Origin: an uncultured Collinsella sp.
GTDB lineage: Bacteria; Actinomycetota; Coriobacteriia; Coriobacteriales; Coriobacteriaceae
NCBI GenBank assembly: GCA_900544995.1
Contig: UQXC01000036.1
Coordinates: 1 to 20,595 of the forward strand
Reading direction: 5' to 3'
Length of the DNA: 20,595 bases
A program made the position numbers and the translations under genes. The notes under the pieces are model-generated. The model did not search any database. It was given only the letters and a program-made list of their open reading frames with translations, and was not told where the DNA came from. Below are positions 5,974 to 13,259 of the stretch, in pieces (positions within the stretch are counted from its first letter, which is position 1; each line of letters starts with the position of its first letter).

Positions 5974-7254
5974 TTACTTTTCAGCAGCCTTACTGAGAAA
6001 GCCGGATACGATAGCAAACGCAGCAATCATAAGGTTGCAGGCAATGCAGAAGATAAATACTCCCTGGAATGACCCTGCCATGCCGTAAACCTTCATCATG
6101 ACCGGCATTCCAAAAGCACCGACGACATAGCCCGCTGAGCAAACGATCGAATAGATCCTTCCAAAATCGCGTGATCCAAAGAGCGAGAGGAGAAGCATCG
6201 GCATTGCGGTTCCAACAATGGCGAACATGGCATCGTTTACGCCAGCTGCAATGATTGAAACGATCTCATTGCTTCCGCCAATGATGAGAAGCAGGAATGA
6301 AAAAATGCTGACACCTGTCCACGCGACCGTTGCTTTAATAGAGCCGAGCTTGTCACATGTTTTGCCTACGAAGGGATTTAGGAAGATGTCGGAGAACGAA
6401 GCTGCCGAGACCATTAAGCTTCCTACGATGGGATTGAAACCGACCTCGCTTGCATAGGTTGGAAACAACTGGTTCATGCAGCAGGTGAGCTGCGCCACGC
6501 AAAGCAGGAGGACACAGAGAATAAAAGACGGCGTTTTCGTGGCATCACGTAGTGCCATGCCCGAAAGGGTATCTTCCCGCTCATCGACGCTGTGGCTCTC
6601 ATGGGTTTCAGAGGCGGTCTCTCCGTACGGAAGCATGTTGCGATCAGAGGGTTTAAGGCGAATGATAAATGCACTCGCAGGTAAAATCATAGCTGCAGAA
6701 ACGGCCGCAAGTACGATATATCCCGTACGCCAGCCTTGTTGCTCGATAACCAGCGTAATGACAGGGCTCAACAACAGCGTACAGAGAGAATTAACGCCCC
6801 AAGCAAGGCCGATGGCAAGACCGGACGATTTACTGAACCATTGGTCAATAACATCGGACATGCAGACGCCCGTTGTGAATGAAAAGCAGATGCCGATCAC
6901 CGCAGCGGAGACGATGAACATCCAGACTTCGGTGTAGAACGCCATTGCGGCGCCGGCGGCAATAAGGACGAGTTCAACGCAAATATGCCACGGTTTGCCT
7001 ATTACTTTCGGAATGAAACGGCTCAAAAGTGGAAGTCCAAGTGCAAGGCCAAGAAGAATCGCAGTGAAATAGAAAGAGAAAGAGGTGTACTCAAAGCCCA
7101 GGTCTTCACATACTGGAGCAACGAATGAGCCGGCAATAATGCTATATGTGCCAGTCGTCCCGGCAGACATTAAGCCGAGCGCAATAACGACAATCCAAGC
7201 AAATGCGCCGCTCTCGCGAGGACGGTCTTTTTCGTCTGGTACGGTGAGAGCCAT
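5974..7254 (-). CDS. MFS transporter 2 (paralogue of MFS transporter 1)
   Basis: A 426-residue major-facilitator protein with about 12 membrane segments. It aligns with the transporter at 1330-2595 nearly end to end and shares blocks such as SAGTTG, IAGSFVAPVCE, SDVIDQWF and QLTCCMNQLFPTYASEVGF. The start is the ATG at 7254, chosen because GGAG lies 5 bases upstream; the longer open frame would begin inside the promoter and operator. It ends in a double TAA followed by a strong terminator, so it is a single-gene unit. The upstream palindrome matches the one next to tetR, so it is probably under the same regulator. The pair may divide uptake and export, or handle two related substrates; neither is shown by sequence. 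Confidence 0.9.
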   Translation of the reverse strand: MALTVPDEKDRPRESGAFAWIVVIALGLMSAGTTGTYSIIAGSFVAPVCEDLGFEYTSFSFYFTAILLGLALGLPLLSRFIPKVIGKPWHICVELVLIAAGAAMAFYTEVWMFIVSAAVIGICFSFTTGVCMSDVIDQWFSKSSGLAIGLAWGVNSLCTLLLSPVITLVIEQQGWRTGYIVLAAVSAAMILPASAFIIRLKPSDRNMLPYGETASETHESHSVDEREDTLSGMALRDATKTPSFILCVLLLCVAQLTCCMNQLFPTYASEVGFNPIVGSLMVSAASFSDIFLNPFVGKTCDKLGSIKATVAWTGVSIFSFLLLIIGGSNEIVSIIAAGVNDAMFAIVGTAMPMLLLSLFGSRDFGRIYSIVCSAGYVVGAFGMPVMMKVYGMAGSFQGVFIFCIACNLMIAAFAIVSGFLSKAAEK

Positions 7255-7292
7255 GGTCACTCCATTTCTATCGGCATTACATCCTATATGCC

Positions 7293-7304
7293 TACCGATA
7301 GGTA
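7293..7304. promoter_or_regulatory. TetR-type operator O2 upstream of MFS transporter 2
   Basis: TACC-GATA-GGTA inside CCTACCGATAGGTA, the same half-sites and 4-base spacing as the operator at 5117-5128. It overlaps the predicted -10 hexamer (7301-7306), which is ideal for repression. Confidence 0.7.
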
Positions 7305-7329
7305 TATAAACCAGGGGACTCTTCGTCAA
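7301..7329 (-). promoter_or_regulatory. Predicted sigma-70 promoter of MFS transporter 2
   Basis: On the minus strand TTGACG (7329-7324) and TATACC (7306-7301) are separated by exactly 17 bases. Transcription would start about 40 bases before the ATG at 7254. The operator palindrome overlaps the -10 element. Confidence 0.55.
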
Positions 7330-7389
7330 GCATTAAGCGGGGAAAGGGAGTTCTTAACGTGCCGAACGGTAATTGGGCCCTTGCAAAAT

Positions 7390-7571
7390 CGAGGTCTAAT
7401 ACTTTTCCGAGAAGTGAACGACCGTTTTTGGACCCTCGAAGCATCGACATTTTCTGACGCCAAAACCGCAAGATTTGGCTGCCAAAACCGCAGGAAATTG
7501 CATCTCGAAAGTGTCGACGCTTCGGAGGTCCATTTTGACTCGTTCACTTCTCGGAAAAGTATTAGACCTCG
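7390..7571 (-). repeat. 182-bp palindromic element with 30-bp terminal inverted repeats, copy 2
   Basis: The terminal repeats 7390-7419 and 7542-7571 are perfect inverted copies (CGAGGTCTAATACTTTTCCG...) and match those of the element at 1016-1197. The interior matches copy 1 only when read on the opposite strand, including a shared run of about 29 identical bases around CGAGATGCAATTTCC. It lies between the promoter of MFS transporter 2 and the end of the ABC transporter gene, and with the neighbouring hairpin fills most of the gene-free stretch 7255-7618. No coding function is supported. Confidence 0.9.
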
Positions 7572-7587
7572 AATTCACAAGCCGCTC

Positions 7588-7620
7588 AATGTGACAAAGG
7601 GACTGTCCCTTGGTCACATT
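7588..7620. repeat. Short GTGACAAAGGG-type hairpin, copy 3, at the ABC transporter stop codon
   Basis: A 15-bp stem with one mismatch (AATGTGACAAAGGGA at 7588-7602, TCCCTTGGTCACATT at 7606-7620) and a 3-base loop. Its right arm overlaps two bases of the ABC transporter stop codon (7619-7621). It follows the 182-bp element after 16 bases, as at 1213. It could end or protect the ABC transcript, but no T-run follows on the minus strand. Confidence 0.75.
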
Positions 7621-10600
7621 ATTCGGAGCGCAGGGCTTCCACAGGGTCCTTCTTGGATGCGCTGCGGGCCGGCAGTAAGCCGGCAACGACTGTCAGCAGC
7701 ACCGAGATCGCAATGAGCACCAGCGCATCCTGCGCGGGCAGGCTCATCAGGTTGGGGACCTGTTTGGCCGCAAGTGCCCAAGCGTTGACCGGGAAACTCA
7801 CAAGCACCACAACGACAATGGCAAAGACGCCGGCAATGAGGCCCTCGATAAAGGTCTCGGCATTGAATACGTTGGCCACGTTGCGCTTTGACGCGCCGAT
7901 CGCGCGCAGGATGCCAATCTCCTTTTTGCGCTCCAGTACGCTGATGTAGGTGATGATGCCGATCATGATGGAGCTCACCACCAGGCTGATACTCACGAAT
8001 GCGATGAGCACCAAGCTGATGGTGTTCACGATGTCGGTCACCGAACCCATGATGATGCCCATGTAGTCGGTGTACGAGATTGCCTGCTCATCGTGACCGG
8101 CGGCTTTGACCTGCTTGTTGTACGCATCGATGTGATCGAGCACACGCTCCTTGGCCTCGAAATCGCGCGGGTAAATCTTGACCGAGATGGGGTCTGCCTC
8201 ATCCGCATAGCCCAGCGTGGTCAGATTGTTATCGTAGGTGAGCTTCGACGCCTTGGCATAGCTCATCATGAGTGAACTCAGGTCCTCGGCGTCCATGTTG
8301 AAATGGATCGCACGAGCAAAGGCGCTCGCATCCACGCGCATGGCGCTTGCCAGGTTGGCAAAACTCGAAGACATCTGCGTCGCTATCTGGTCCATAAGCC
8401 CCGCTGCGCCCGCCTTGAGCTGGGACGATACCGTCGATGCTATCTGCTCGCTGATTGCCTTCATCACCTGATCCATAGCCTGCTGCAGATACGGAGCCAG
8501 ATGCTTTTGCACATAGTCGGTCATCGCCTGTTGCAGGCGCTCGGCCAAGGCATCGCCGCCGAGCGCTTTGAGCTGGGCCAGGATTTGCTGGGCTGCGGCA
8601 TCATGCTCAAGATATGCCGAGAATGCGGCAGCGAGCTTTGACGCGTCCTTAAGATCTTCGGGCATCAGGGCCTTAAACTGATCAGACTGCAAAAAGCCCT
8701 CAAACAGTTGGTTGGCAAGCGTTCCCACCTGCTGCATTTGCTCGGGCGTGAGTTCCAGACCGTCAAAGATGCCCGAGAAATCTGGGGTTGGCGCTTTGGC
8801 CATGATGTCACTAAAGTCGATGTCCTTCCCAACGCCCGAAAGGTCAATGTCCAGTCCGGATAAGTCGATACCAGAAAGGTCGATACCGCCGGCAGCACCC
8901 GAAAGCGCAGACGTATCGAACGAGAACGCACTCTTGAGCGCCGCCTCGTCCACGCTGAACATACTGCCCAGATCAACTCCTTGTTTGGCCTCGCCTTGCA
9001 GCTCATCGAAAGACTTGCCCGTAAAGACATCCGTCTCGGGGTGAGCGAGCTGCTCCTGCACAATCTGCGAATTGGCGGCACGTTCCATAAGCTGGCGAGT
9101 CAGCGCATGCGTATAGGCAATGCCCGGAGACAACGCACTCGCATTGGCCGCCTCATTAGGTCGCACCACGCCCACAATACGCACGTCAATACCGTCGGCA
9201 ACTTTGGCCGTCATAAAGTCGGCGTCACCAGACATGTCAGTCCACATGCCGGTCTCTTCGTTTTTGCGATAGGCATCGGCCGGCGACAACACCTTAAACG
9301 TCGCAGACAGCGCATCGTCATAGGTAAAGTCGGTGCCGGTCTCGGGCGTTTTGACCCCACCGTCAGCCGTCATGGCGCTGTCAACCAGATCGTTGAGTTC
9401 ATTGATATCCAACGCGCCAATGCTATAGAGCGTGTAATCGCCCACCGTTCCATGACTCGAAAGCACCATTACGGCTTCGTTAGCAGACGTAGGCCAATGT
9501 CCCGCCACGACATCGTACTGGCTGTCGAGCAGGCTCTGGTCGTCAATCATCTCGTTAAAAACCGAGGTTCCCATGGAATCCATGCTCACCGTCACCGCCG
9601 AACTCGCGCCGCCGCTCATGGCCTCGGTCATAGCGTTGGGAACAAGTCGAACGGGCTTCTCGTCGCCCTTGCCGGCACGATAGACAACCGGCGATACACC
9701 GTAGCCGTACTGAATGGCGTTGACTTCTTTATCGATGCCGTCGCCACCGGCATCGAGCCATGCCTTAAAGCTCGTCATGTCGTTGGACTTAACACTTGCA
9801 AACATATCCTTTACGGCCGTGACCACGGGAATCTTATCGTTTCCCTGAGCCTTGTCGCCGGCACTGTCGACGGACGAATCCACGTTTTCAGGCGAGCCAT
9901 CATCCGCAGTTCCCTGCCCGCCCATCATGGACGACAAGTCGTAATCCTGCTTGGAAATGGTGAGTGGGTAACTCGAGAGCGTATCCTCCTCGACCTTTTT
10001 GATGTAGCCGTTTACGCCGTTGGACAGCGCCAGAATCGCCGCGATACCGATAATGCCAATCGAGCCCGCAAAGGCAGTCATGGCCGTACGGCCCTTTTTG
10101 GTCATAAGGTTTCGGGCAGAAAGCCCCAGCGCCGTCACAAAGCTCATCGAGGTTTTGCGCGTAGGCTTGGCCTCGCGGCGCGTGGCGTCAGCGACATCGA
10201 AAGGGTCGGAATCGTCGGTGATCTTGCCGTCCGCCAGGTTAACAATGCGCGTGGCGTACTGGTACGCCAGCTCGGGATTGTGCGTGACCATGATGACCAG
10301 GCGGTCGCGCGCCACGTCCTTGAGCAGGTCCATGACCTGTACGGATGTCGTTGAATCCAAAGCGCCGGTCGGCTCGTCTGCCAGCACAATCTCGGGATCA
10401 TTAATCAGGGCGCGGGCGATGGCCACGCGCTGCATCTGCCCGCCCGAAAGCTGGCTCGGGCGCTTGTTAACGTGCTCGCCCAAGCCGACTTTCTCCAACG
10501 CCTCGCGCGCACGCTGGCGACGCTCGGCATGCCCCACGCCCGTGAGCGTGAGCGCCAGCTCCACGTTTTCCAAAATGGTCTGATGCGGAATGAGGTTATA

Positions 10601-10873
10601 GCTTTGGAACACAAAGCCGATGCGGTTGTTGCGGTAGGCATCCCAATCGCGATCGTGAAAGTCTTTGGTCGAAATACCGTCGATCAGCAGGTCGCCAGAA
10701 TCGAAATGATCGAGCCCACCGATAACGTTGAGCATCGTAGTTTTACCCGACCCCGAAGGTCCCAGAATGGCCACGAACTCGTTATCGCGAAAAGCCAGGC
10801 TCACGTTATCGAGCGCCACCTGCGTAAACGACTGCGTGACGTACCTTTTGCAAATACCTTTGAGCTCCAACAT
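7619..10873 (-). CDS. ABC transporter: ATPase fused to FtsX-type permease with giant ectodomain
   Basis: A 1084-residue MacB/LolCDE-like protein. Residues 1-225 are the ATPase: Walker A GPSGSGKTT (38-46), Q-loop Gln90, signature LSGGQ (142-146), Walker B IVLADE (162-167), switch His198. One membrane helix (about 265-285) is followed by an outside domain of some 650 residues. The C-terminal 140 residues hold three helices and the FtsX hallmark ERKKEIGILRAIGASKRNV, ending in PVEALRSE. The ectodomain has a DLSG-repeat patch (about 655-690) and a long amphipathic helical stretch (about 760-880). The ATG at 10873 is preferred over a TTG three codons earlier, because GGAGAGG lies 9 bases before the ATG and touches the TTG. 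Such mechanotransmission-type transporters move lipoproteins, peptides or antibiotics, or drive periplasmic work. Nothing adjacent names the cargo. It appears to be a single-gene unit. Confidence 0.92.
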   Translation of the reverse strand: MLELKGICKRYVTQSFTQVALDNVSLAFRDNEFVAILGPSGSGKTTMLNVIGGLDHFDSGDLLIDGISTKDFHDRDWDAYRNNRIGFVFQSYNLIPHQTILENVELALTLTGVGHAERRQRAREALEKVGLGEHVNKRPSQLSGGQMQRVAIARALINDPEIVLADEPTGALDSTTSVQVMDLLKDVARDRLVIMVTHNPELAYQYATRIVNLADGKITDDSDPFDVADATRREAKPTRKTSMSFVTALGLSARNLMTKKGRTAMTAFAGSIGIIGIAAILALSNGVNGYIKKVEEDTLSSYPLTISKQDYDLSSMMGGQGTADDGSPENVDSSVDSAGDKAQGNDKIPVVTAVKDMFASVKSNDMTSFKAWLDAGGDGIDKEVNAIQYGYGVSPVVYRAGKGDEKPVRLVPNAMTEAMSGGASSAVTVSMDSMGTSVFNEMIDDQSLLDSQYDVVAGHWPTSANEAVMVLSSHGTVGDYTLYSIGALDINELNDLVDSAMTADGGVKTPETGTDFTYDDALSATFKVLSPADAYRKNEETGMWTDMSGDADFMTAKVADGIDVRIVGVVRPNEAANASALSPGIAYTHALTRQLMERAANSQIVQEQLAHPETDVFTGKSFDELQGEAKQGVDLGSMFSVDEAALKSAFSFDTSALSGAAGGIDLSGIDLSGLDIDLSGVGKDIDFSDIMAKAPTPDFSGIFDGLELTPEQMQQVGTLANQLFEGFLQSDQFKALMPEDLKDASKLAAAFSAYLEHDAAAQQILAQLKALGGDALAERLQQAMTDYVQKHLAPYLQQAMDQVMKAISEQIASTVSSQLKAGAAGLMDQIATQMSSSFANLASAMRVDASAFARAIHFNMDAEDLSSLMMSYAKASKLTYDNNLTTLGYADEADPISVKIYPRDFEAKERVLDHIDAYNKQVKAAGHDEQAISYTDYMGIIMGSVTDIVNTISLVLIAFVSISLVVSSIMIGIITYISVLERKKEIGILRAIGASKRNVANVFNAETFIEGLIAGVFAIVVVVLVSFPVNAWALAAKQVPNLMSLPAQDALVLIAISVLLTVVAGLLPARSASKKDPVEALRSE

Positions 10874-11026
10874 GGACGGCAACCTCTCCCACGCGGGCGC
10901 ACTCGCCCACTCTCCCCCGCCGTTCGTATTCGACGCGTTTGTCCTACTCTATCCCCATTTTTGCCGGAGCCAGTGAGGAATGTAACGAACCGCGCCAAAA
11001 AACGAACGGGATGGTGCCCAAAAGAA

Positions 11027-11046
11027 GAGGTCCCGAGCGGGACCTC
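11027..11046 (-). terminator. Terminator of the redox operon
   Basis: A perfect 8-bp stem, GAGGTCCC (11027-11034) with GGGACCTC (11039-11046), and a GAGC loop. On the minus strand TTCTTTT follows. It lies about 80 bases after the stop of the thioredoxin-like lipoprotein and separates it from the ABC transporter gene. The rest of the 10874-11126 gap shows no confident promoter. Confidence 0.75.
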
Positions 11047-11126
11047 AAAATGGTGGAGATTATCTTGAAAGGCAGCAGACTACTTCGCACAGCGACACAC
11101 GATCCTCGCTATGCTTTACGCGGTTT

Positions 11127-12098
11127 TTACTGCTCGCTATTCGCAATCGCCTGGTCGATAAGCTTGTCGAGTGCTGCGCGCTGCTCAGCGGAGCTGATGG
11201 CGCCCACGATGGGCTCCCCTACGATGTTGCCATTCTGATCGATGACATACGTTGTCGGGAACGAGAACAAATTTGACGTAAACTTACCGGCCTCGCTATC
11301 CGACTTGAACCAGATGTTCTTATATGTCACGCCCTTCTTGCTCAGTACGTCCTTGGCATCTGCAATCTCGCCCTTGTTGCCATCGAGCGTAAAGGAATTG
11401 ACGCCCACGACCTGGCCGCCCTTCTTGGCAAGCTCCTTATTCAGGTCCTCAAGGTCGCCCAACTCACCCACGCACGGCTTGCAAGTGGTGAACCAGAAGT
11501 TCATGACGGTGACCTTGTTCTTAGAGAACAGCTCGTCGCTGTTCACGTCGTTGCCATCCAGGTCCTTGCCCGTAAAGCTGGGGAACTTCGTCGCCTCGCT
11601 CGAAGCATTGGCACCAGCCGTCATGCCAGCGGTCGAAGCATCGACGCTCTCGCCTGCGCTCGGCGTGCTTCCACAGCCGGGGAACTCCTTCTCCAAGCTC
11701 TCGAGCTTGTCCTCGATTTCCTTGATCTGCTGCGCACCGGCCTTGAGCGTCTTAAGCTCATCCGCCGTAAACTCATCCTTGGCGCCGTCGATGGTCTTGA
11801 GCAAGAAATCGCCGTAATTGCTGCCGTCCTCAATCATTGTCGAGTCTTTATTTGCCGCATTGAATACCTTTTCCCACAGCGCGTTATCACTCGAAAAGAT
11901 CTCGTTCTCCTTCTGCATGAGCTTCGCATACAGCTCGGCGGCCTCGTCGGCATTGGCCGGCTTCTGCGCAGTGAGTTCTGCGATCTTAGGATCGGAGCTC
12001 GCAGATTCGCTCGCATTGCCACCGGGCGCCGAACATGCCACAAGGCACAAGGCCAATACCGGCACCATAAACAGGGCCGCAATCTTAGAAAGCTTCAT
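11127..12098 (-). CDS. TlpA-like thioredoxin-fold lipoprotein
   Basis: A 323-residue exported protein. Residues 1-22 are a lipoprotein signal peptide with a lipobox ending LVAC (Cys22), followed by a Ser/Gly/Ala-rich linker. Residues 35-140 are charged and helical and unassigned, with an extra PGCGS cysteine at 142. Residues 172-323 form a TlpA/ResA-type thioredoxin domain with NFWFTTCKPCVGEL (active cysteines 206 and 209) and the cis-proline segment SFPTTYVID (Pro281). The expected role is reduction or exchange of disulfides outside the membrane. The start is the ATG at 12098: GGAGG lies 7 bases upstream, whereas an ATG two codons earlier is too close to it. It follows the polyferredoxin gene by 29 bases, which suggests this membrane protein is its electron source. 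Confidence 0.92.
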   Translation of the reverse strand: MKLSKIAALFMVPVLALCLVACSAPGGNASESASSDPKIAELTAQKPANADEAAELYAKLMQKENEIFSSDNALWEKVFNAANKDSTMIEDGSNYGDFLLKTIDGAKDEFTADELKTLKAGAQQIKEIEDKLESLEKEFPGCGSTPSAGESVDASTAGMTAGANASSEATKFPSFTGKDLDGNDVNSDELFSKNKVTVMNFWFTTCKPCVGELGDLEDLNKELAKKGGQVVGVNSFTLDGNKGEIADAKDVLSKKGVTYKNIWFKSDSEAGKFTSNLFSFPTTYVIDQNGNIVGEPIVGAISSAEQRAALDKLIDQAIANSEQ

Positions 12099-12127
12099 AG
12101 TCATTCCTCCGTTTTGTCAAAGCTTGT

Positions 12128-13030
12128 TTACTTTTTATTAGCGGTCAAGGGAAGCTTTTCCGCCGACACATCCAGGCCATAGCGATAGCTGATGGCATCG
12201 ACGGGACAGGCCCCGATGCACTTTCCGCACCGGATACATTCGGCATGATTGGGCGCGCGGACCACATCAACGTCCATCTGACAAACCTTTGAGCACTTGC
12301 CGCACGAGACACATTTGCACGCGTCAACCTGAATCCCCAACAAGGACACCCTATTCATGAGCGCATAGAATGCGCCGAGTGGGCAAATCCATTTGCAGAA
12401 GGGGCGGTAGAACAAAACGCTCAGCACTACCACGGCAATGAGAACGGCAAGTTTCCAAGTAAAGAGATGTCCCAACGCAGATCGAATGCCGGCATTGGCG
12501 ATGGCCAGCGGAATGGCGCCCTCGAGCACACCCTGCGGACAGATGTACTTGCAAAAGAACGGGTCGCCCATGCCCACGTCGTTAACCATCAAGACGGGCA
12601 GCAGCACCACGGCAAACAGCAGCACGACGTACTTGATGTACGTGAGCGGCTTAAGCTTTTTCGTGGAGAACTTTTTTCCGGGAATCTTATGAAGCAGCTC
12701 CTGCAGCCAGCCAAACGGGCACAGAAAGCCGCATACAAAGCGTCCCAGCAGCACGCCGAGCAAAATGAGCGTACCGGTAACATAGTAAGAAAAGTTGAAC
12801 TTGGATGAACCTACCACCGACTGGAACGACCCGATGGGGCACGCACCCGATGCCGCGGGGCACGAATAGCAATTAAGTCCAGGTACGCAGACTGTTTTTC
12901 CCGCGCCCTGATAGATGCCGCCTTTGGCAAAGTTTGGCAGGTGAATGTTGGTGACCAGCGTCGCCGCCGCCTGAATGAATCCGCGAAATCGGGCCAAAAC
13001 ATGCGACGCAGTGTTTTCTCTTTTATCCAA
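12128..13030 (-). CDS. Membrane polyferredoxin, NapH/YccM-like 4Fe-4S protein
   Basis: A 300-residue integral membrane iron-sulfur protein. An N-terminal Cys cluster (CVPGLNCYSCP..GACP, 48-65) is followed by membrane helices carrying three CxxxCP-type motifs at Cys100/104, 160/164 and 212/216, as in NapH. Two bacterial-type ferredoxin clusters close the protein (Cys240/243/246/250 and Cys265/268/271/275). It should move electrons from cytoplasmic donors or quinols through the membrane. No good ATG exists. I chose the TTG at 13030, which overlaps the stop of the small CXXC gene by 8 bases and has GGAG 10 bases upstream; the longer frame upstream is the other-frame reading of that small gene. 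Its neighbours are a CXXC mini-protein and a TlpA-like lipoprotein, pointing to a thiol-redox export chain. Confidence 0.9.
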   Translation of the reverse strand: MDKRENTASHVLARFRGFIQAAATLVTNIHLPNFAKGGIYQGAGKTVCVPGLNCYSCPAASGACPIGSFQSVVGSSKFNFSYYVTGTLILLGVLLGRFVCGFLCPFGWLQELLHKIPGKKFSTKKLKPLTYIKYVVLLFAVVLLPVLMVNDVGMGDPFFCKYICPQGVLEGAIPLAIANAGIRSALGHLFTWKLAVLIAVVVLSVLFYRPFCKWICPLGAFYALMNRVSLLGIQVDACKCVSCGKCSKVCQMDVDVVRAPNHAECIRCGKCIGACPVDAISYRYGLDVSAEKLPLTANKK

Positions 13031-13169
13031 TTCCGATACACTCCAAGCACAGCCTAATCGCTTTGGCCAGCACGGCATCCGCCTCGCCACGCATAACACC
13101 AAAGCACACCATGGCAATTCCGACGATCAACAAAGCGACCTGTACCACGGGCTTTACCGCTTTGAACAA
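13023..13169 (-). CDS. 48-residue membrane mini-protein with CXXC tail (CD1871A-like)
   Basis: A small gene starting at TTG 13169, with AGGAG 8 bases before it, and ending in TAA at 13025-13023. The product begins MFKAVKPVVQVALLIVGIAM, has one hydrophobic helix (about 9-25), then the charged MRGEADAVLAKAIRL, and ends CLECIGIG. A single helix, an RGE turn and a terminal CLECIGxG is the pattern of the CD1871A-family CXXC proteins of clostridia, as I remember that family. These often lie beside a 4Fe-4S membrane protein and a thioredoxin-like lipoprotein, as here. It is the first gene of the redox operon and overlaps the next by 8 bases. The CXXC pair could relay electrons or bind metal. No biochemical role is established to my knowledge. 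Confidence 0.8.
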   Translation of the reverse strand: MFKAVKPVVQVALLIVGIAMVCFGVMRGEADAVLAKAIRLCLECIGIG

Positions 13170-13259
13170 CCTGACCACTCCTTTCGTTACGCGACCATTG
13201 GACCATATCGACTATAAAATCCGTGTTAAGCGCGATTTGGAATGTGCAAGGAGACTGTT
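13170..13259. promoter_or_regulatory. Divergent promoter region between the redox operon and the two-component system
   Basis: Ninety bases separate the CXXC mini-gene from the response regulator. They hold a direct repeat GACCAT-TG-GACCAT (13193-13206) followed by an AT-rich TATAAAAT (13212-13219 region). OmpR-type regulators often bind such direct repeats, so this is a plausible control site for both sides. No clean -35/-10 pair was found. Confidence 0.35.

Noticed and set aside
7288..7716. 142-codon open frame over the second palindromic element
   Set aside because: It starts in the MFS 2 promoter, crosses the repeat and runs antisense into the ABC transporter gene. It is an artefact of the repeat.
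8981..10354. 457-codon plus-strand open frame
   Set aside because: Antisense to the ABC transporter; Arg/His-rich composition typical of a high-GC shadow frame.
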